Source: CAYXNZ01 sp964553705 (GTDB lineage: Bacteria; Patescibacteriota; Patescibacteriia; Patescibacteriales; GWC2-42-12). Taken from it: a stretch of 35,909 bases of DNA. The stretch covers positions 1 through 35,909 of the forward strand of contig CAZKKV010000006.1 in the NCBI GenBank assembly GCA_964553705.1, in the 5' to 3' direction. A program made the translations under genes and the position numbers. The notes under the pieces are model-generated. The model was not told the origin of the DNA and did not search any database. It saw nothing but the letters and a program-made list of their open reading frames with translations. Below, one piece after another: positions 21,863 to 30,355 of this stretch; the stretch's first letter is position 1, and each line of letters starts with the position of its first letter.

Positions 21863-22267
21863 ATGAAAAAAACAATTCAAATCCTTTTAATTATCATTCT
21901 CTTGACGATTTTACTGTTGATAGCTATTTTTGTCTTCAATCCCGCTAATTTGAGAACCAAATTAATAAGTAGCGCTATTAACAGCTACTTGAGCGGCAAT
22001 ATAGAGGGTTATAACTCATTAGATAACTCCTCTGACTCCGATGCTAACAGCGGCGACACAGACAAACATCCCCTACTTAACGAAAGTCAAGAAGTAATGT
22101 TGGAAAATCTCGGTGTAGATGTCAGCAAACTGCCAACGGAAATTACTCCGACTATGCAGACTTGCTTTGTAGAAAAACTAGGCAAAGACAGAGCAACAGA
22201 ATTAGTTGGCGGCGCTACACCTAGTGCGCTTGAATTTATAAAAGCTCGCGAGTGCTTGGGAAAATAA
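21863..22267 (+). CDS. Hypothetical membrane-anchored protein, 134 residues
   Basis: Unrecognised. One N-terminal membrane segment (about residues 5-28) would anchor an outside domain of about 105 residues. That domain has a Ser/Asp-rich linker at 50-70 and a helical end containing two cysteines, in 'MQTCFVEKLGKDRATELVGG' (in parts) and 'KARECLGK', which could form a disulfide. The last 60 residues are helix-rich. The gap before it (21681-21862) is AT-rich with no feature that I can support. The gene is followed by a strong terminator. Confidence 0.7.
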   Translation: MKKTIQILLIIILLTILLLIAIFVFNPANLRTKLISSAINSYLSGNIEGYNSLDNSSDSDANSGDTDKHPLLNESQEVMLENLGVDVSKLPTEITPTMQTCFVEKLGKDRATELVGGATPSALEFIKARECLGK

Positions 22268-22318
22268 AGTACTTTACTCCTCCCAGACTACCTCTTGTTT
22301 AAAAGATAAATATAACAT

Positions 22319-22345
22319 AAAAGTGTCATTTCAAATGACACTTTT
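22319..22345. terminator. Bidirectional terminator
   Basis: AAAAGTGTCATTT (22319-22331) and AAATGACACTTTT (22333-22345) are perfect complements over 13 bases (in practice a loop of a few bases). The A and T tracts serve both the plus-strand gene ending at 22267 and the minus-strand glycosyltransferase ending at 22379. Confidence 0.92.
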
Positions 22346-22378
22346 ATGCTATGTAATTTTATTTAATTTTAGCCAAAA

Positions 22379-23239
22379 TCAAGTTTTAGCTTTACTTTTT
22401 ATTTTGAAAATCGTACCTAGCCAAGTCAAAAATAGCCCAATTGACCAAGTTAATTTTAGCAATTTGTACTGCCATGTTGGGTGCCATTTTTTGAAATACT
22501 CTAACATTGAATTGCGAAAATACTTTTGTTTCTTCATACCTGATACTTGTTTAAAACTCTGACCGACATAATCCAGACATTCTACTGCTGAGCAATACCA
22601 GACCTCTCCCCCGCTCTCTCTAACTCGTCGGCAATAATCAACTTCTTCAAACCAAAGAAAAAATCTTTCATCAAGCAAACCAACCTTATCTATTGTTTCA
22701 CTTTTTATGACAAAAAATCCACCTCTAATAGAATCAACGATACTGTCATGACTATAATCAAATTTATTTAAAATATAGCCATTCAATAACAACGGAAATA
22801 GATGCGGAAGTTTCAAAATCACCACTAACTGATTCCAAACCGTCGGATACTTGCGGACATGTTTAATAATATCGCTTGATTGGCTAATTAATTTTACTCC
22901 GGTAACACTAGCTTGCGGATGATTCTCTAGCCAACCCAATAAATCAATAAAAGTGTCGGGAAAAATTTTCATGTCAGGATTCAGAAGTAAAATATATCGT
23001 CCACCAGCAATTCTAATAGCTTGATTATTGGCACGAGCAAAACCGAAATTTTCTTTATTGGCAATTAGTTTGACGCGCGGAAAATTATTATAAACCATAT
23101 TAGCCGTACCATCTTGCGAGTTATTATCAACCACGATAACTTCATAATTAATTCCACCTCGACTGTCAAATATAGCTTGTAAATTTTCTTTTAGTTTTTC
23201 CCGGACATTCCAGGAAACAATAATAATTGATAAATCCAT
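22379..23239 (-). CDS. GT2 family glycosyltransferase (rhamnosyltransferase-like)
   Basis: The 286-residue protein has the GT-A fold of family 2. 'MDLSIIIVSWNVREKLKENL' starts the nucleotide-binding strand; 'VIVVDNNSQDGT' (35-45) follows, then 'FGFARANNQAI' and the metal-binding 'NPDMKI' (87-92). It most resembles WbbL-type rhamnosyltransferases that use dTDP-L-rhamnose, the sugar made by the rml genes upstream. A hydrophobic C-terminal segment (about 262-282) may attach it to the membrane. It is the last gene of the polysaccharide locus and ends in TGA, just before a terminator. It begins close to the methyltransferase stop. Confidence 0.9.
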   Translation of the reverse strand: MDLSIIIVSWNVREKLKENLQAIFDSRGGINYEVIVVDNNSQDGTANMVYNNFPRVKLIANKENFGFARANNQAIRIAGGRYILLLNPDMKIFPDTFIDLLGWLENHPQASVTGVKLISQSSDIIKHVRKYPTVWNQLVVILKLPHLFPLLLNGYILNKFDYSHDSIVDSIRGGFFVIKSETIDKVGLLDERFFLWFEEVDYCRRVRESGGEVWYCSAVECLDYVGQSFKQVSGMKKQKYFRNSMLEYFKKWHPTWQYKLLKLTWSIGLFLTWLGTIFKIKSKAKT

Positions 23240-23248
23240 ATAATAAAA

Positions 23249-23761
23249 TTATTCTTTTATACATACTAATTCAAAATAAATTTCATCGTAAATATTAAAT
23301 AAAAAATGATTTAAAAATTTTTTAAAAGGTAATAGATTTCTCAAAACATGATTTTTATTATATCTCATAGATAACAATTTTCTTTCAGTAACTTTTAAAT
23401 TAATATTCGTGTAGAAATTATATTCATGATCTTTATTTAAAAAATTAAAGCTATTTTCTGAAAAAAATTTTTTATGAGTAATGTCAGTAAAAGCCCCGTT
23501 ACTCTTAAAGTAAGGTACGTATATTTTAATTTTGGCATTATTTAAACAAATTCTATACAACTCTTCTAAAATTTTCATAGGGTTATCTAGATGCTCAAGT
23601 ACATTATCTAGCAATATCTCACTCACAGAGTTTTCTTCAAAAGGATAAGGAAAAACATTTAAATCATGAATAACGTCGACTGCAGAAGTATTCGTTTTGT
23701 CAACTCCTACATATCCATCAATTTTTTTATTTCCACATCCTAAATTTATTTTTAAACCCAT
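23249..23761 (-). CDS. SAM-dependent methyltransferase
   Basis: The protein is 170 residues from ATG 23761, which fits the canonical start 'MGLKINLGCGNKKIDGYVGVD'; an ATG at 23776 would add five residues and overlap the previous gene by 11 bases. 'INLGCG' is motif I of class I methyltransferases. 'VDVIHDLN' and 'VSEILLDNVLEHLDNPMKILEELYRIC' (in parts) are the usual acidic loop and 'EH.....' block of the type-11 family. Such enzymes in O-antigen loci methylate sugars or hydroxyls of the growing glycan. The target is not evident. It sits between two GT2 genes. Confidence 0.85.
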   Translation of the reverse strand: MGLKINLGCGNKKIDGYVGVDKTNTSAVDVIHDLNVFPYPFEENSVSEILLDNVLEHLDNPMKILEELYRICLNNAKIKIYVPYFKSNGAFTDITHKKFFSENSFNFLNKDHEYNFYTNINLKVTERKLLSMRYNKNHVLRNLLPFKKFLNHFLFNIYDEIYFELVCIKE

Positions 23762-23765
23762 ATAT

Positions 23766-24580
23766 TTAATTATCATTCTTTTTGTTTAAAAAAATATAAT
23801 AATTTATCATAATTCTATACAATCCACACAAAAAAGAATAACGATAACTAACCCACCCGCTTCTCCATCCTCCATTTGAAAGATTTTTATATAAAGTTAC
23901 AATAAATTCCAATGGTATTAAAAGTAACGGAAATCTTCTTCTCAACATTATCTTTTTAGGCCAATCGACACCTGTATAATTGAATTTTTTAATTGTTGAA
24001 AATTTTTTTGAATAAACATTCGCTTGTATTTTTGCCCATTTAATCCATTTGTCATTAAAAGACTGCCAATTATAGTTAATGCTTTCTGGCCTATGTTCTA
24101 AAATTAAATCAATTTTTTTTATATTTCCACTCACTTCTGCTATGTAATGAGGAATTCCCAGAAAAGATATTTTATTTTTTCTAAATAAACATCTTTTGTG
24201 TGGCCAATTCCTAGAAATATATTTTTTACCATTCCAAATTGGCCACAAAAATTCATAAGCATCAACGTTTTTATTTCTAATAATATTTTTTATATAATCA
24301 CCAGCATCCTCTGGCAAAAATTCATCTGCGTCAATTTGTAATATCCACTCATTTTTAGCCATTTCAAAACTAAAAGGACGATGTATTTCTGCCTCCCCTG
24401 CATATTCCACAACATAAATTCTGTCAGTATATTCCCTCGCTATTTCCAATGATTTATCTTGACATTCACCGTCATGTATAACCACAATCTCGTCTACGAT
24501 ATCAGTCAAACTTTTTAGACATTGCCTTATTTTTTTTCTTCATTGCGTATTACTAGACAGGCTGAAATTTTATTTAACAT
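23766..24580 (-). pseudogene. GT2 family glycosyltransferase split by a frameshift in an A8 run
   Basis: From ATG 24580 the frame reads 'MLNKISACLVIRNEEKK' and then stops (TAA 24527-24529) right after eight A residues (24530-24537, minus strand). The neighbouring frame continues at once with 'IRQCLKSLTDIVDEIVVIHDGECQDKS' (in parts) to the TAA at 23766. One extra A would join them into a standard 271-residue GT2 enzyme of the WaaE/KdtX type: 'ACLVIRNEEKKIRQCL', 'DEIVVIHDG', 'ILQIDADEFLPED' with a DAD metal motif. Without the first 25 or so residues the nucleotide-binding site is incomplete. Either a real frameshift, a homopolymer sequencing error, or transcriptional slippage on A8 is at work. 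Confidence 0.85.
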
Positions 24581-24600
24581 ATATTTTTAAAAATCAATCT

Positions 24601-25596
24601 TTATTTTTCGTGGTTAAACACCACTGCCCTGCGTTTTTTATAAACATCTTGTCTGATTTTATACAATTGATAAAATTCTCTCAATAAATATCTTTCAAAT
24701 AACAATACAAAAAATAACATTTTTATTTCATACCAAATAATCGCTAATTTATTTCTAAAATTTTGTATTTTCCAGTACTTCGCAAAGATAATTTGCTGAT
24801 TTAAAAATGACCATTTTTTTATTTGACGACTTTTATTTTTTCTATTTAGTACAACATCTAAATTACTTTCACCTATTCCTCCGCCTGAACGATCGTGGTA
24901 AATAACGGACGTTAAAACACATTTCGATTTAAATCCTGCTAAAAAAAGTCGATAGGCTAAATCACAATCCTCTTTATACATAAACATAAGCTCGTCAAAG
25001 TATTCAACTTTTTCATTTTGACCAGAAACCTTTTTTAATGCGCTTAAACGATAGATAGCCGAGCCACCGGATGGACCCAATATTTCACAATCTAAATTTC
25101 CATCATCTTTTTTTGCTTCACCAATATCAACAAATTTCAAACCAGGTAATAATTTTATACCATAGCTATCTACAATATTGGTTTTTTTATTATTAGCAAA
25201 ATCCCATTTCAAAACTTTTGCGCTAGCCGAGCCTAATTTATTATCCGTATCCATGGCCTCCACTAATTTCTCGACAGCCTGATTTTCTAAAATCATATCA
25301 GGATTCAGGGCGACGAAATATTTTGCGCCTTCAGCCACAGCCTTGCTTATCATGATATTATAGGCTTTGGCAAACCCTAAATTTTCACCTGCCCATTTTA
25401 TTTCTATTTCTGGAAAATTATTACTAATATACTCTATATTTTTATTTTTTTGCTCTTCGCTATTATCAATCGCCGTAATTTTTAAATTTTTATAAGTTTG
25501 CGTTTTTAAACTGGGTAAAAAATATGGCAAATACTGTGCAGTTGATTTGCCATAAGTGATAAAGCCAATTACTACTTTTTTATTTTGATTGCCCAT
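24601..25596 (-). CDS. GT2 family glycosyltransferase
   Basis: This GT-A enzyme has 331 residues: 'VVIGFITYGKSTAQYLPYFL', 'ITAIDNSEE' (40-48), 'ENLGFAKAYN' (71-80) and the metal motif 'ALNPDM' (96-101). The middle part has 'GPSGGSAIYRLSAL' and 'MYKEDCDLAYRLFLAGFKS', an acceptor-loop signature with the general-base-like ED. It is of the same broad rhamnosyltransferase group as the 22379 gene but only distantly alike. The C-terminal third is Arg/Lys-rich with a hydrophobic stretch, suggesting membrane contact. It starts 5 bases after the rmlA stop, so it is part of the operon. Confidence 0.9.
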   Translation of the reverse strand: MGNQNKKVVIGFITYGKSTAQYLPYFLPSLKTQTYKNLKITAIDNSEEQKNKNIEYISNNFPEIEIKWAGENLGFAKAYNIMISKAVAEGAKYFVALNPDMILENQAVEKLVEAMDTDNKLGSASAKVLKWDFANNKKTNIVDSYGIKLLPGLKFVDIGEAKKDDGNLDCEILGPSGGSAIYRLSALKKVSGQNEKVEYFDELMFMYKEDCDLAYRLFLAGFKSKCVLTSVIYHDRSGGGIGESNLDVVLNRKNKSRQIKKWSFLNQQIIFAKYWKIQNFRNKLAIIWYEIKMLFFVLLFERYLLREFYQLYKIRQDVYKKRRAVVFNHEK

Positions 25597-25600
25597 TTAG

Positions 25601-26326
25601 TTAAATTATTAGCTTATCCTGTAGTTTTTCTTTGGCTAAAATTTGTGCTTCCAACAGGCTGTCAAAAGTGCCGGCATCAATCCATTCGCTCTTAACCATA
25701 GCAACTTCCAGCTCTCCCTTAGTTAAATACCAATTATGTAAATCAGTAATTTCTAGCTCGCCTCTATTACTCGGTTTCATCTGCTTGGCAGCTTCAACTA
25801 CACGACTATCATAAATATATAAGCCAGTAATACATAAATTACTTTTAGGATTTTTTGGTTTTTCTTCAATCGAAATTGCTTTCCCGTTTTTATTTATCTC
25901 TACTATGCCAAATCTCTCTGGGTCAGGCACTTCTTTGGCAAAAATTTTGCCGCCACTTTTAAAATTCTTAATTTCCTCACTTAAGTCGTCTTCAAAAATA
26001 TTGTCGCCCAAAATCATCGCTACATTATCATTGTCAATAAAATTCTCTCCAACGATAAAAGCATCAGCTAACCCTCGCGGTTGGTCTTGAATTTCATAAG
26101 TAAATTTGACGCCGAATTCCTTGCCACTGCCCAGTAGATTCAAATAATCACCTGCTCTCTCTGGCGCCACGATAATTAATATATCCTTAATACCCGCCTT
26201 GATTAAAGTATTTAGAGGATAATAAATCATCGGTCGATTATAGACCGGCAATAATTGCTTACTGGTAATTTTTGTACACGGCCTTAGTCTGGTCGCACTG
26301 CCACCTGATAGAACTATTCCTTTCAT
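25601..26326 (-). CDS. rmlA: Glucose-1-phosphate thymidylyltransferase
   Basis: RmlA joins dTTP and glucose-1-phosphate to make dTDP-glucose, the first step to dTDP-L-rhamnose. The N-terminal 'GIVLSGGSATRLRPCT' and 'SKQLLPVYNRPMIYYPL' are the nucleotidyltransferase signature. 'LGDNIFEDDL' has the metal-binding Asp, and 'EKPKNPKSN' and 'WIDAGTFDSLLEA' follow. At 241 residues it lacks the roughly 50-residue C-terminal helical part of the E. coli-type enzyme, which forms an allosteric site, so it belongs to the short form. Together with the rmlD, rmlB and rmlC-like genes it makes a complete pathway. Confidence 0.93.
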   Translation of the reverse strand: MKGIVLSGGSATRLRPCTKITSKQLLPVYNRPMIYYPLNTLIKAGIKDILIIVAPERAGDYLNLLGSGKEFGVKFTYEIQDQPRGLADAFIVGENFIDNDNVAMILGDNIFEDDLSEEIKNFKSGGKIFAKEVPDPERFGIVEINKNGKAISIEEKPKNPKSNLCITGLYIYDSRVVEAAKQMKPSNRGELEITDLHNWYLTKGELEVAMVKSEWIDAGTFDSLLEAQILAKEKLQDKLII

Positions 26327-26344
26327 ATATTTTAAAGTTAAAAA

Positions 26345-27226
26345 TTAAAAAGTATCGTTTTTTAAATATTCTCTCAATGCTTCTTGCCAACTTCTTAACT
26401 GTTCAAATTTTGTGTTTAATAAAACCGAATTTTTCGGTCGTTTAGCTGGACGCTTTAAATTTTCACTTTTTATTCGGTTTATTTTTATATCAATATTTTT
26501 TAATTTAAACAACTCTACAGCAGCTTCATACCAAGTGCAAACGCCTGAATTAGTAAAATGATAAAAACCATATCCATTATCACTGGCAATTAGTTTTTTT
26601 GTCACCTGAGCTAAGTCTGGCGTATAAGTAAAGCAACTTGTTTCGCCGTCAACTACATCAATTTTATTCTTCTTTTCGCTTGATTTCAGTATAATATCGA
26701 AAAAACTATCCTTTGTCAGATCGCTTTCACCTTTGGGGCCAAACAGCTTTGAAGTTCTAATAATATACCACTTTAAACCGCTGCCTGAATTTTCCAATAT
26801 TTTCTTTTCCCCAAAAAATTTTGTTTTACCGTAGCGATTAATCGAGTGTGGTTCATCGTCTTCCGTGTAACCATCATTTTTCTCGCCGTCAAAAACATAA
26901 TCCGTTGAATATTGAACCAATAGCGCATTTACCTCTAACGCTGCTTCTGCTAAATATTTAGGTCCATCAATATTTAAGCTCTTAGCTTTTTCATATTCTT
27001 CATCGCTAGCCTCACATTTATCAACAGCATTGTAAGCCACGGCATTAATAATAATATCAGGTTTAATATCTTTTACTTTTTTTAAAATTAATTCTTTATC
27101 AGTAACGTCAATTTCTTGTCTGTCCCAATCAATTACCTTATAATTATCATCTTGGCTAAAAACTTTGACCAATTGCGTACCCAGATTACCTTTGGCTCCC
27201 AAGATTAATACAATTTCTTTATCCAT
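26345..27226 (-). CDS. rmlD: dTDP-4-dehydrorhamnose reductase
   Basis: RmlD reduces dTDP-4-keto-L-rhamnose to dTDP-L-rhamnose with NAD(P)H. The 293-residue SDR protein has the Rossmann start 'LILGAKGNLGTQLV', the short 'DWDRQEIDVTD' strand after it, 'VNALLVQYSTDYVFDGEKNDGYTEDDE' (in parts) and the catalytic 'YGKTKFFGEK' Tyr-x3-Lys pair. The sequence 'GDCSDTAC'-style substrate block is replaced by 'ETSCFTYTPDLAQ', still with the family's P.Y..DLA pattern. It follows rmlB by 3 bases in the operon. Confidence 0.93.
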   Translation of the reverse strand: MDKEIVLILGAKGNLGTQLVKVFSQDDNYKVIDWDRQEIDVTDKELILKKVKDIKPDIIINAVAYNAVDKCEASDEEYEKAKSLNIDGPKYLAEAALEVNALLVQYSTDYVFDGEKNDGYTEDDEPHSINRYGKTKFFGEKKILENSGSGLKWYIIRTSKLFGPKGESDLTKDSFFDIILKSSEKKNKIDVVDGETSCFTYTPDLAQVTKKLIASDNGYGFYHFTNSGVCTWYEAAVELFKLKNIDIKINRIKSENLKRPAKRPKNSVLLNTKFEQLRSWQEALREYLKNDTF

Positions 27227-27229
27227 AAA

Positions 27230-28237
27230 TTATCTATTTTTATAATTCTCTTCGTAATATTTCTGATAATCGCCACTTTTAATATTTTTCCACCAAGTCT
27301 GATTATTTTTATACCATTCAATCGTTTCTTTAAATCCTTTGTCAAAATCGACCTCAGGCTGCCAACCTAATTCATTTTTAATTTTACTAAAATCTATGGC
27401 ATAACGAAAATCATGCCCCGGCCTGTCTTTGACATATTTAATCATTGATTCGTCTTTACCCATTAAATTTAAAATTTTTCTAGTCAATTCTATATTGGTG
27501 ACTTCATTGTCTCCGCCCAAACAATAAATTTCGCCGATCTTGCCTTTGCGAATAACCATATCCACCCCTCGGTTATGGTCTGATACGTGAATCCAGTCTC
27601 GAATATTTTTTCCATTCCCATAAACAGAGACTTTTTTACCTTCTATCAAATTCGTAATAAAAAGAGGTATCAGCTTTTCTGGAAATTGAAACGGCCCATA
27701 ATTGTTTGAACAATTGGAAATTGTAATTGGTAATTTATAAGTATGCCAATAAGCCCTGACTAAATGATCAGAAGCTGCTTTAGAGGCGCTATAAGGGCTT
27801 CTGGGGTCATAAGGCGTGTTTTCGTTGAATTTGGAGTCATCTAAACCCAATGAACCGAATACTTCGTCAGTTGAAACATGATGAAATCTAATATTACCCT
27901 TATTTTTTGCCGCATCTAATAAGACCCTAGTACCTTCAATATTGGTGCGAACAAAATCACTACTATTCAAAATTGAGCGATCAACGTGACTTTCGGCCGC
28001 AAAATGAACTACCAAATCAATATCTTTGGCTAACTCGTTAACTAATTCCACATCGCAAATATCGCCTTTGACAAATTTATAATTTGGGTTATTCTCAATA
28101 TTTTTTAAATTTTCTAAATTACCAGCGTATGTTAAGTTATCCAAATTAATAATTTCATCATTAGGATATTTATCTAAATGATAATAAATAAAGTTAGAAC
28201 CGATGAAACCTGCGCCTCCAGTAATTAAAATTTTCAT
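27230..28237 (-). CDS. rmlB: dTDP-glucose 4,6-dehydratase
   Basis: RmlB converts dTDP-glucose to dTDP-4-keto-6-deoxyglucose with bound NAD+. The 335-residue protein shows 'ILITGGAGFIGSNFIYY' (GxxGxxG), 'DLVVHFAAESHVDRSI', 'HVSTDEVFGSLG' with the Thr-Asp-Glu catalytic triad, and 'SPYSASKAASDHLVRAYWHTY' (in parts) with the Tyr-x3-Lys pair. 'SNNYGPFQFPEKLIPL' and 'RDWIHVSDH' are also diagnostic. All catalytic residues are present and the length is normal. It begins 2 bases past the stop of the HIT gene. Confidence 0.97.
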   Translation of the reverse strand: MKILITGGAGFIGSNFIYYHLDKYPNDEIINLDNLTYAGNLENLKNIENNPNYKFVKGDICDVELVNELAKDIDLVVHFAAESHVDRSILNSSDFVRTNIEGTRVLLDAAKNKGNIRFHHVSTDEVFGSLGLDDSKFNENTPYDPRSPYSASKAASDHLVRAYWHTYKLPITISNCSNNYGPFQFPEKLIPLFITNLIEGKKVSVYGNGKNIRDWIHVSDHNRGVDMVIRKGKIGEIYCLGGDNEVTNIELTRKILNLMGKDESMIKYVKDRPGHDFRYAIDFSKIKNELGWQPEVDFDKGFKETIEWYKNNQTWWKNIKSGDYQKYYEENYKNR

Positions 28238-28239
28238 AT

Positions 28240-28647
28240 TTATAATTCTTTTTTTATCTTTTTTAAAACTTCTTCAGCTTTACCGTCGCTGTACTTGCCC
28301 TGTGGCCAAAGTTTCAAGCCATCATCCGACTTTCTGGGAATAAGATGAAAATGTAAATGCGGAATCACTTGCCCAGCGACTGGACCGTTATTTACTTGTA
28401 TATTGTACCCTTTTAAGTCTAAGCCGTATTTAAACGCTTTGCCTATTTTCTTTACCGCTTTGATGATTTGACACAAATCTTCTTTGGGAATCTCCTCAAA
28501 ATTACAATAATGTTTCTTCGGTACAACCAGAGTATGCCCATAGCTTATTGGCGCAATATCCAAAAACGCCAAAATATCATTATCTTCATATACCTTGTAG
28601 CTAGGAATTTCACCATTAATAATTTTACAAAAAAGACAATCGTCCAT
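28240..28647 (-). CDS. HIT family hydrolase
   Basis: The 135-residue protein has 'CLFCKIINGEIPS' at the N-terminus, 'AFLDIAPISYGHTLVVPKKH' and the catalytic histidine triad 'IPHLHFHLIPR' (HxHxHxx). HIT enzymes hydrolyse nucleoside phosphoramidates and dinucleotides; this Hint/Hinfp-like form is close to the general bacterial HinT type. 'CLFC' may bind zinc with other residues. Its place inside the rhamnose operon, between the rmlC-like gene and rmlB with almost no spacing, is unusual. A role in clearing nucleotide by-products of sugar activation is possible, but chance is equally likely. Confidence 0.93.
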   Translation of the reverse strand: MDDCLFCKIINGEIPSYKVYEDNDILAFLDIAPISYGHTLVVPKKHYCNFEEIPKEDLCQIIKAVKKIGKAFKYGLDLKGYNIQVNNGPVAGQVIPHLHFHLIPRKSDDGLKLWPQGKYSDGKAEEVLKKIKKEL

Positions 28648-28664
28648 ATATTTTGAATTAATTA

Positions 28665-29117
28665 TTATTTTATTCGATAAGGCGAGTTTTCTTTATTTTC
28701 CCATCTTATTTCGTCTATTTCTTCTTTTTTATCTATTCCCTTGTATAATCTATTAGGCAAATTAATATTCATAGCAGTAATATCGCTAATGCATTTGTAG
28801 CCATGAACAACTCCTGGCGGAACTATAACCATAACCGGATTATTTTCTCCCACCTTTAATTTTAAATACTCTCCATTAGTTTTTGAATTTTCTCTTTTAT
28901 CCCAAAGATGTAATTCAAAATCACCCGGTCCAATAAAAACAAAACAGTCTGATTGATAAACATGTTCATGTGGACCCCTGATGACGCCTGGCTTAGTAGC
29001 GCTAATATAAGACATGGTAGGTCTATACTCTATTTCGTCATCACGATAAATCTCAGCCAACCAGCCACGCTCATCGGGATATTTTTCTATTTTTTTTACA
29101 ATTACTCCTTCTATCAT
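28665..29117 (-). CDS. rmlC: dTDP-4-dehydrorhamnose 3,5-epimerase-like cupin
   Basis: The 150-residue protein belongs to the RmlC/dTDP-sugar isomerase cupin family. The N-terminal block 'IEKYPDERGWLAEIYRDDE' matches the F.D.RG.f.E.f pattern. 'ATKPGVIRGPHEHVYQSDCFVFIGPGDFELHLWDKR' (in parts) has the RG.H block with the catalytic His, and 'VIVPPGVVHGYKCISD' is the second cupin motif. It is shorter than the usual 180 residues and the sequence after 'RG' is PHEH rather than LHYQ, so it might be a related ketoisomerase rather than a strict RmlC. Because it is the only RmlC candidate in an otherwise complete pathway, epimerase is the best guess. Confidence 0.8.
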   Translation of the reverse strand: MIEGVIVKKIEKYPDERGWLAEIYRDDEIEYRPTMSYISATKPGVIRGPHEHVYQSDCFVFIGPGDFELHLWDKRENSKTNGEYLKLKVGENNPVMVIVPPGVVHGYKCISDITAMNINLPNRLYKGIDKKEEIDEIRWENKENSPYRIK

Positions 29118-29119
29118 AA

Positions 29120-30127
29120 TTATTTACCCAATTCTCTAAATAACGGCATACCAGTTGAAGGACTTGTTGGCACATAAATTGTTCCTTGCCTATCTTTCAA
29201 ATCTTTTATATAAAGATAATATAGATAGTTCTGAGTCAAACTTTGATTTATGATTTGTTGTGAATCTCTTTGACCTTCTGCTTCAATAATTTTCCTTTCT
29301 TTCTCTTTTTTTTCTCTGTCTAGAATAAAATCATATTTTTCAGCTTCTTGTTCGGCTTGTAGCTTTTCCTGAATAGCGTTAGCTAAATTAGCCGGTAATG
29401 CCACGTTTCTTAATAAAACTTTTTCAACAATTATACCTCTAGCATCCAAAGTTTCATTCAAGCTATCTTGTATTCGTTGAGCTGCCTCTTCTCTTTTTTC
29501 CGAATAAATATCCTTTGCTTCATATTGTGCGATGATATCACGAATTGATGTTCGAATAGTTGGTCTAATGATTTTCTCATCATAATTTAGATCAACCTCT
29601 TTATATATGTCAGATGCCTTTTCTTCTTTTAAGTGGAATAAAACTGTCATATCAAGATCAACGCTCAATCCTTCTTTTGTTAAAGAAGTTATAGCATCAG
29701 CAGCTGATTTTTTACCTTCTCCCTGAGAAATGCTCATAGTATACTCTTCTGTTCTAATGCTCATTTTGGTAACTTTCGCCAATGGAATAACTAAATGGAA
29801 ACCTGACGATAATTCCTCATCTTTAACTTTGCCAAACAAAGAATAAACACCAGTTTCTCCAGCATCAACGATAACAATTGAAGCAAAAAATAACCATAAC
29901 AACAAAGCAGCTAGAACAGAAGTGGTAATAATCTTTTTGGCATTTTTTTTGAATGCTAACTCATTTATATCGATTGTTGAGTCCATATTTTTTTTCTTAA
30001 AATTTTTAATTATATAAAATATTATAAACAAAAAAATGATTAACCAAGCTGCTTTACCAAAAATAGATAAAAGAAAAAATAAAGCAACTACCAAAAAAGG
30101 CCAATTTTTTAATATTTTATCTTTCAT
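29120..30127 (-). CDS. SPFH/Band 7 (prohibitin-like) membrane protein
   Basis: The 335-residue protein has membrane segments at about 11-28 and 29-43 (a hairpin) and 67-90, then an SPFH domain: 'IVDAGETGVYSLFGKV' and 'LSSGFHLVIPLAKV', 'RTEEYTMSIS', 'DLDMTVLFHL'. A long coiled coil 'QEKLQAEQEAEKYDFILDREKKEKERKIIEAEGQRDSQQIINQ' (in parts) gives the characteristic heptad region that oligomerises. Prohibitin-like proteins form large rings in the membrane, often regulating proteases such as FtsH. In this locus it sits just before the rhamnose genes, so it may organise the glycan machinery; this is inference. Confidence 0.9.
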   Translation of the reverse strand: MKDKILKNWPFLVVALFFLLSIFGKAAWLIIFLFIIFYIIKNFKKKNMDSTIDINELAFKKNAKKIITTSVLAALLLWLFFASIVIVDAGETGVYSLFGKVKDEELSSGFHLVIPLAKVTKMSIRTEEYTMSISQGEGKKSAADAITSLTKEGLSVDLDMTVLFHLKEEKASDIYKEVDLNYDEKIIRPTIRTSIRDIIAQYEAKDIYSEKREEAAQRIQDSLNETLDARGIIVEKVLLRNVALPANLANAIQEKLQAEQEAEKYDFILDREKKEKERKIIEAEGQRDSQQIINQSLTQNYLYYLYIKDLKDRQGTIYVPTSPSTGMPLFRELGK

Positions 30128-30157
30128 GATTAATTATTTAATAAATTTTAACGTTTT

Positions 30158-30355
30158 TTACTTAACCTTATTTTGCTTCGAATAATCGACAAGTAATATA
30201 AAAATAGCATCAATTAACCATAATATCAAGACCCAATTAATGTTAATATAAGCCAAAACTATGCCTGGACAAACTGTTTCAAAAAACGCAAAAAACACCA
30301 AAGCACCGGTTAATACGTAAAAAATTTCATATAAATAAATTTTTAGATTACTCAT
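30158..30355 (-). CDS. Small membrane protein, 65 residues
   Basis: Two membrane segments (about 7-24 and 37-55) joined by a short loop with one Cys ('ETVCPGI'), and a Lys-rich tail, so both ends probably lie in the cytoplasm. I do not recognise a family; small DUF5652-like proteins have a similar look. It overlaps the 3' end of the upstream anchored protein by 8 bases and is followed by the SPFH gene, so it is probably translated in the same operon. Confidence 0.6.
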   Translation of the reverse strand: MSNLKIYLYEIFYVLTGALVFFAFFETVCPGIVLAYININWVLILWLIDAIFILLVDYSKQNKVK

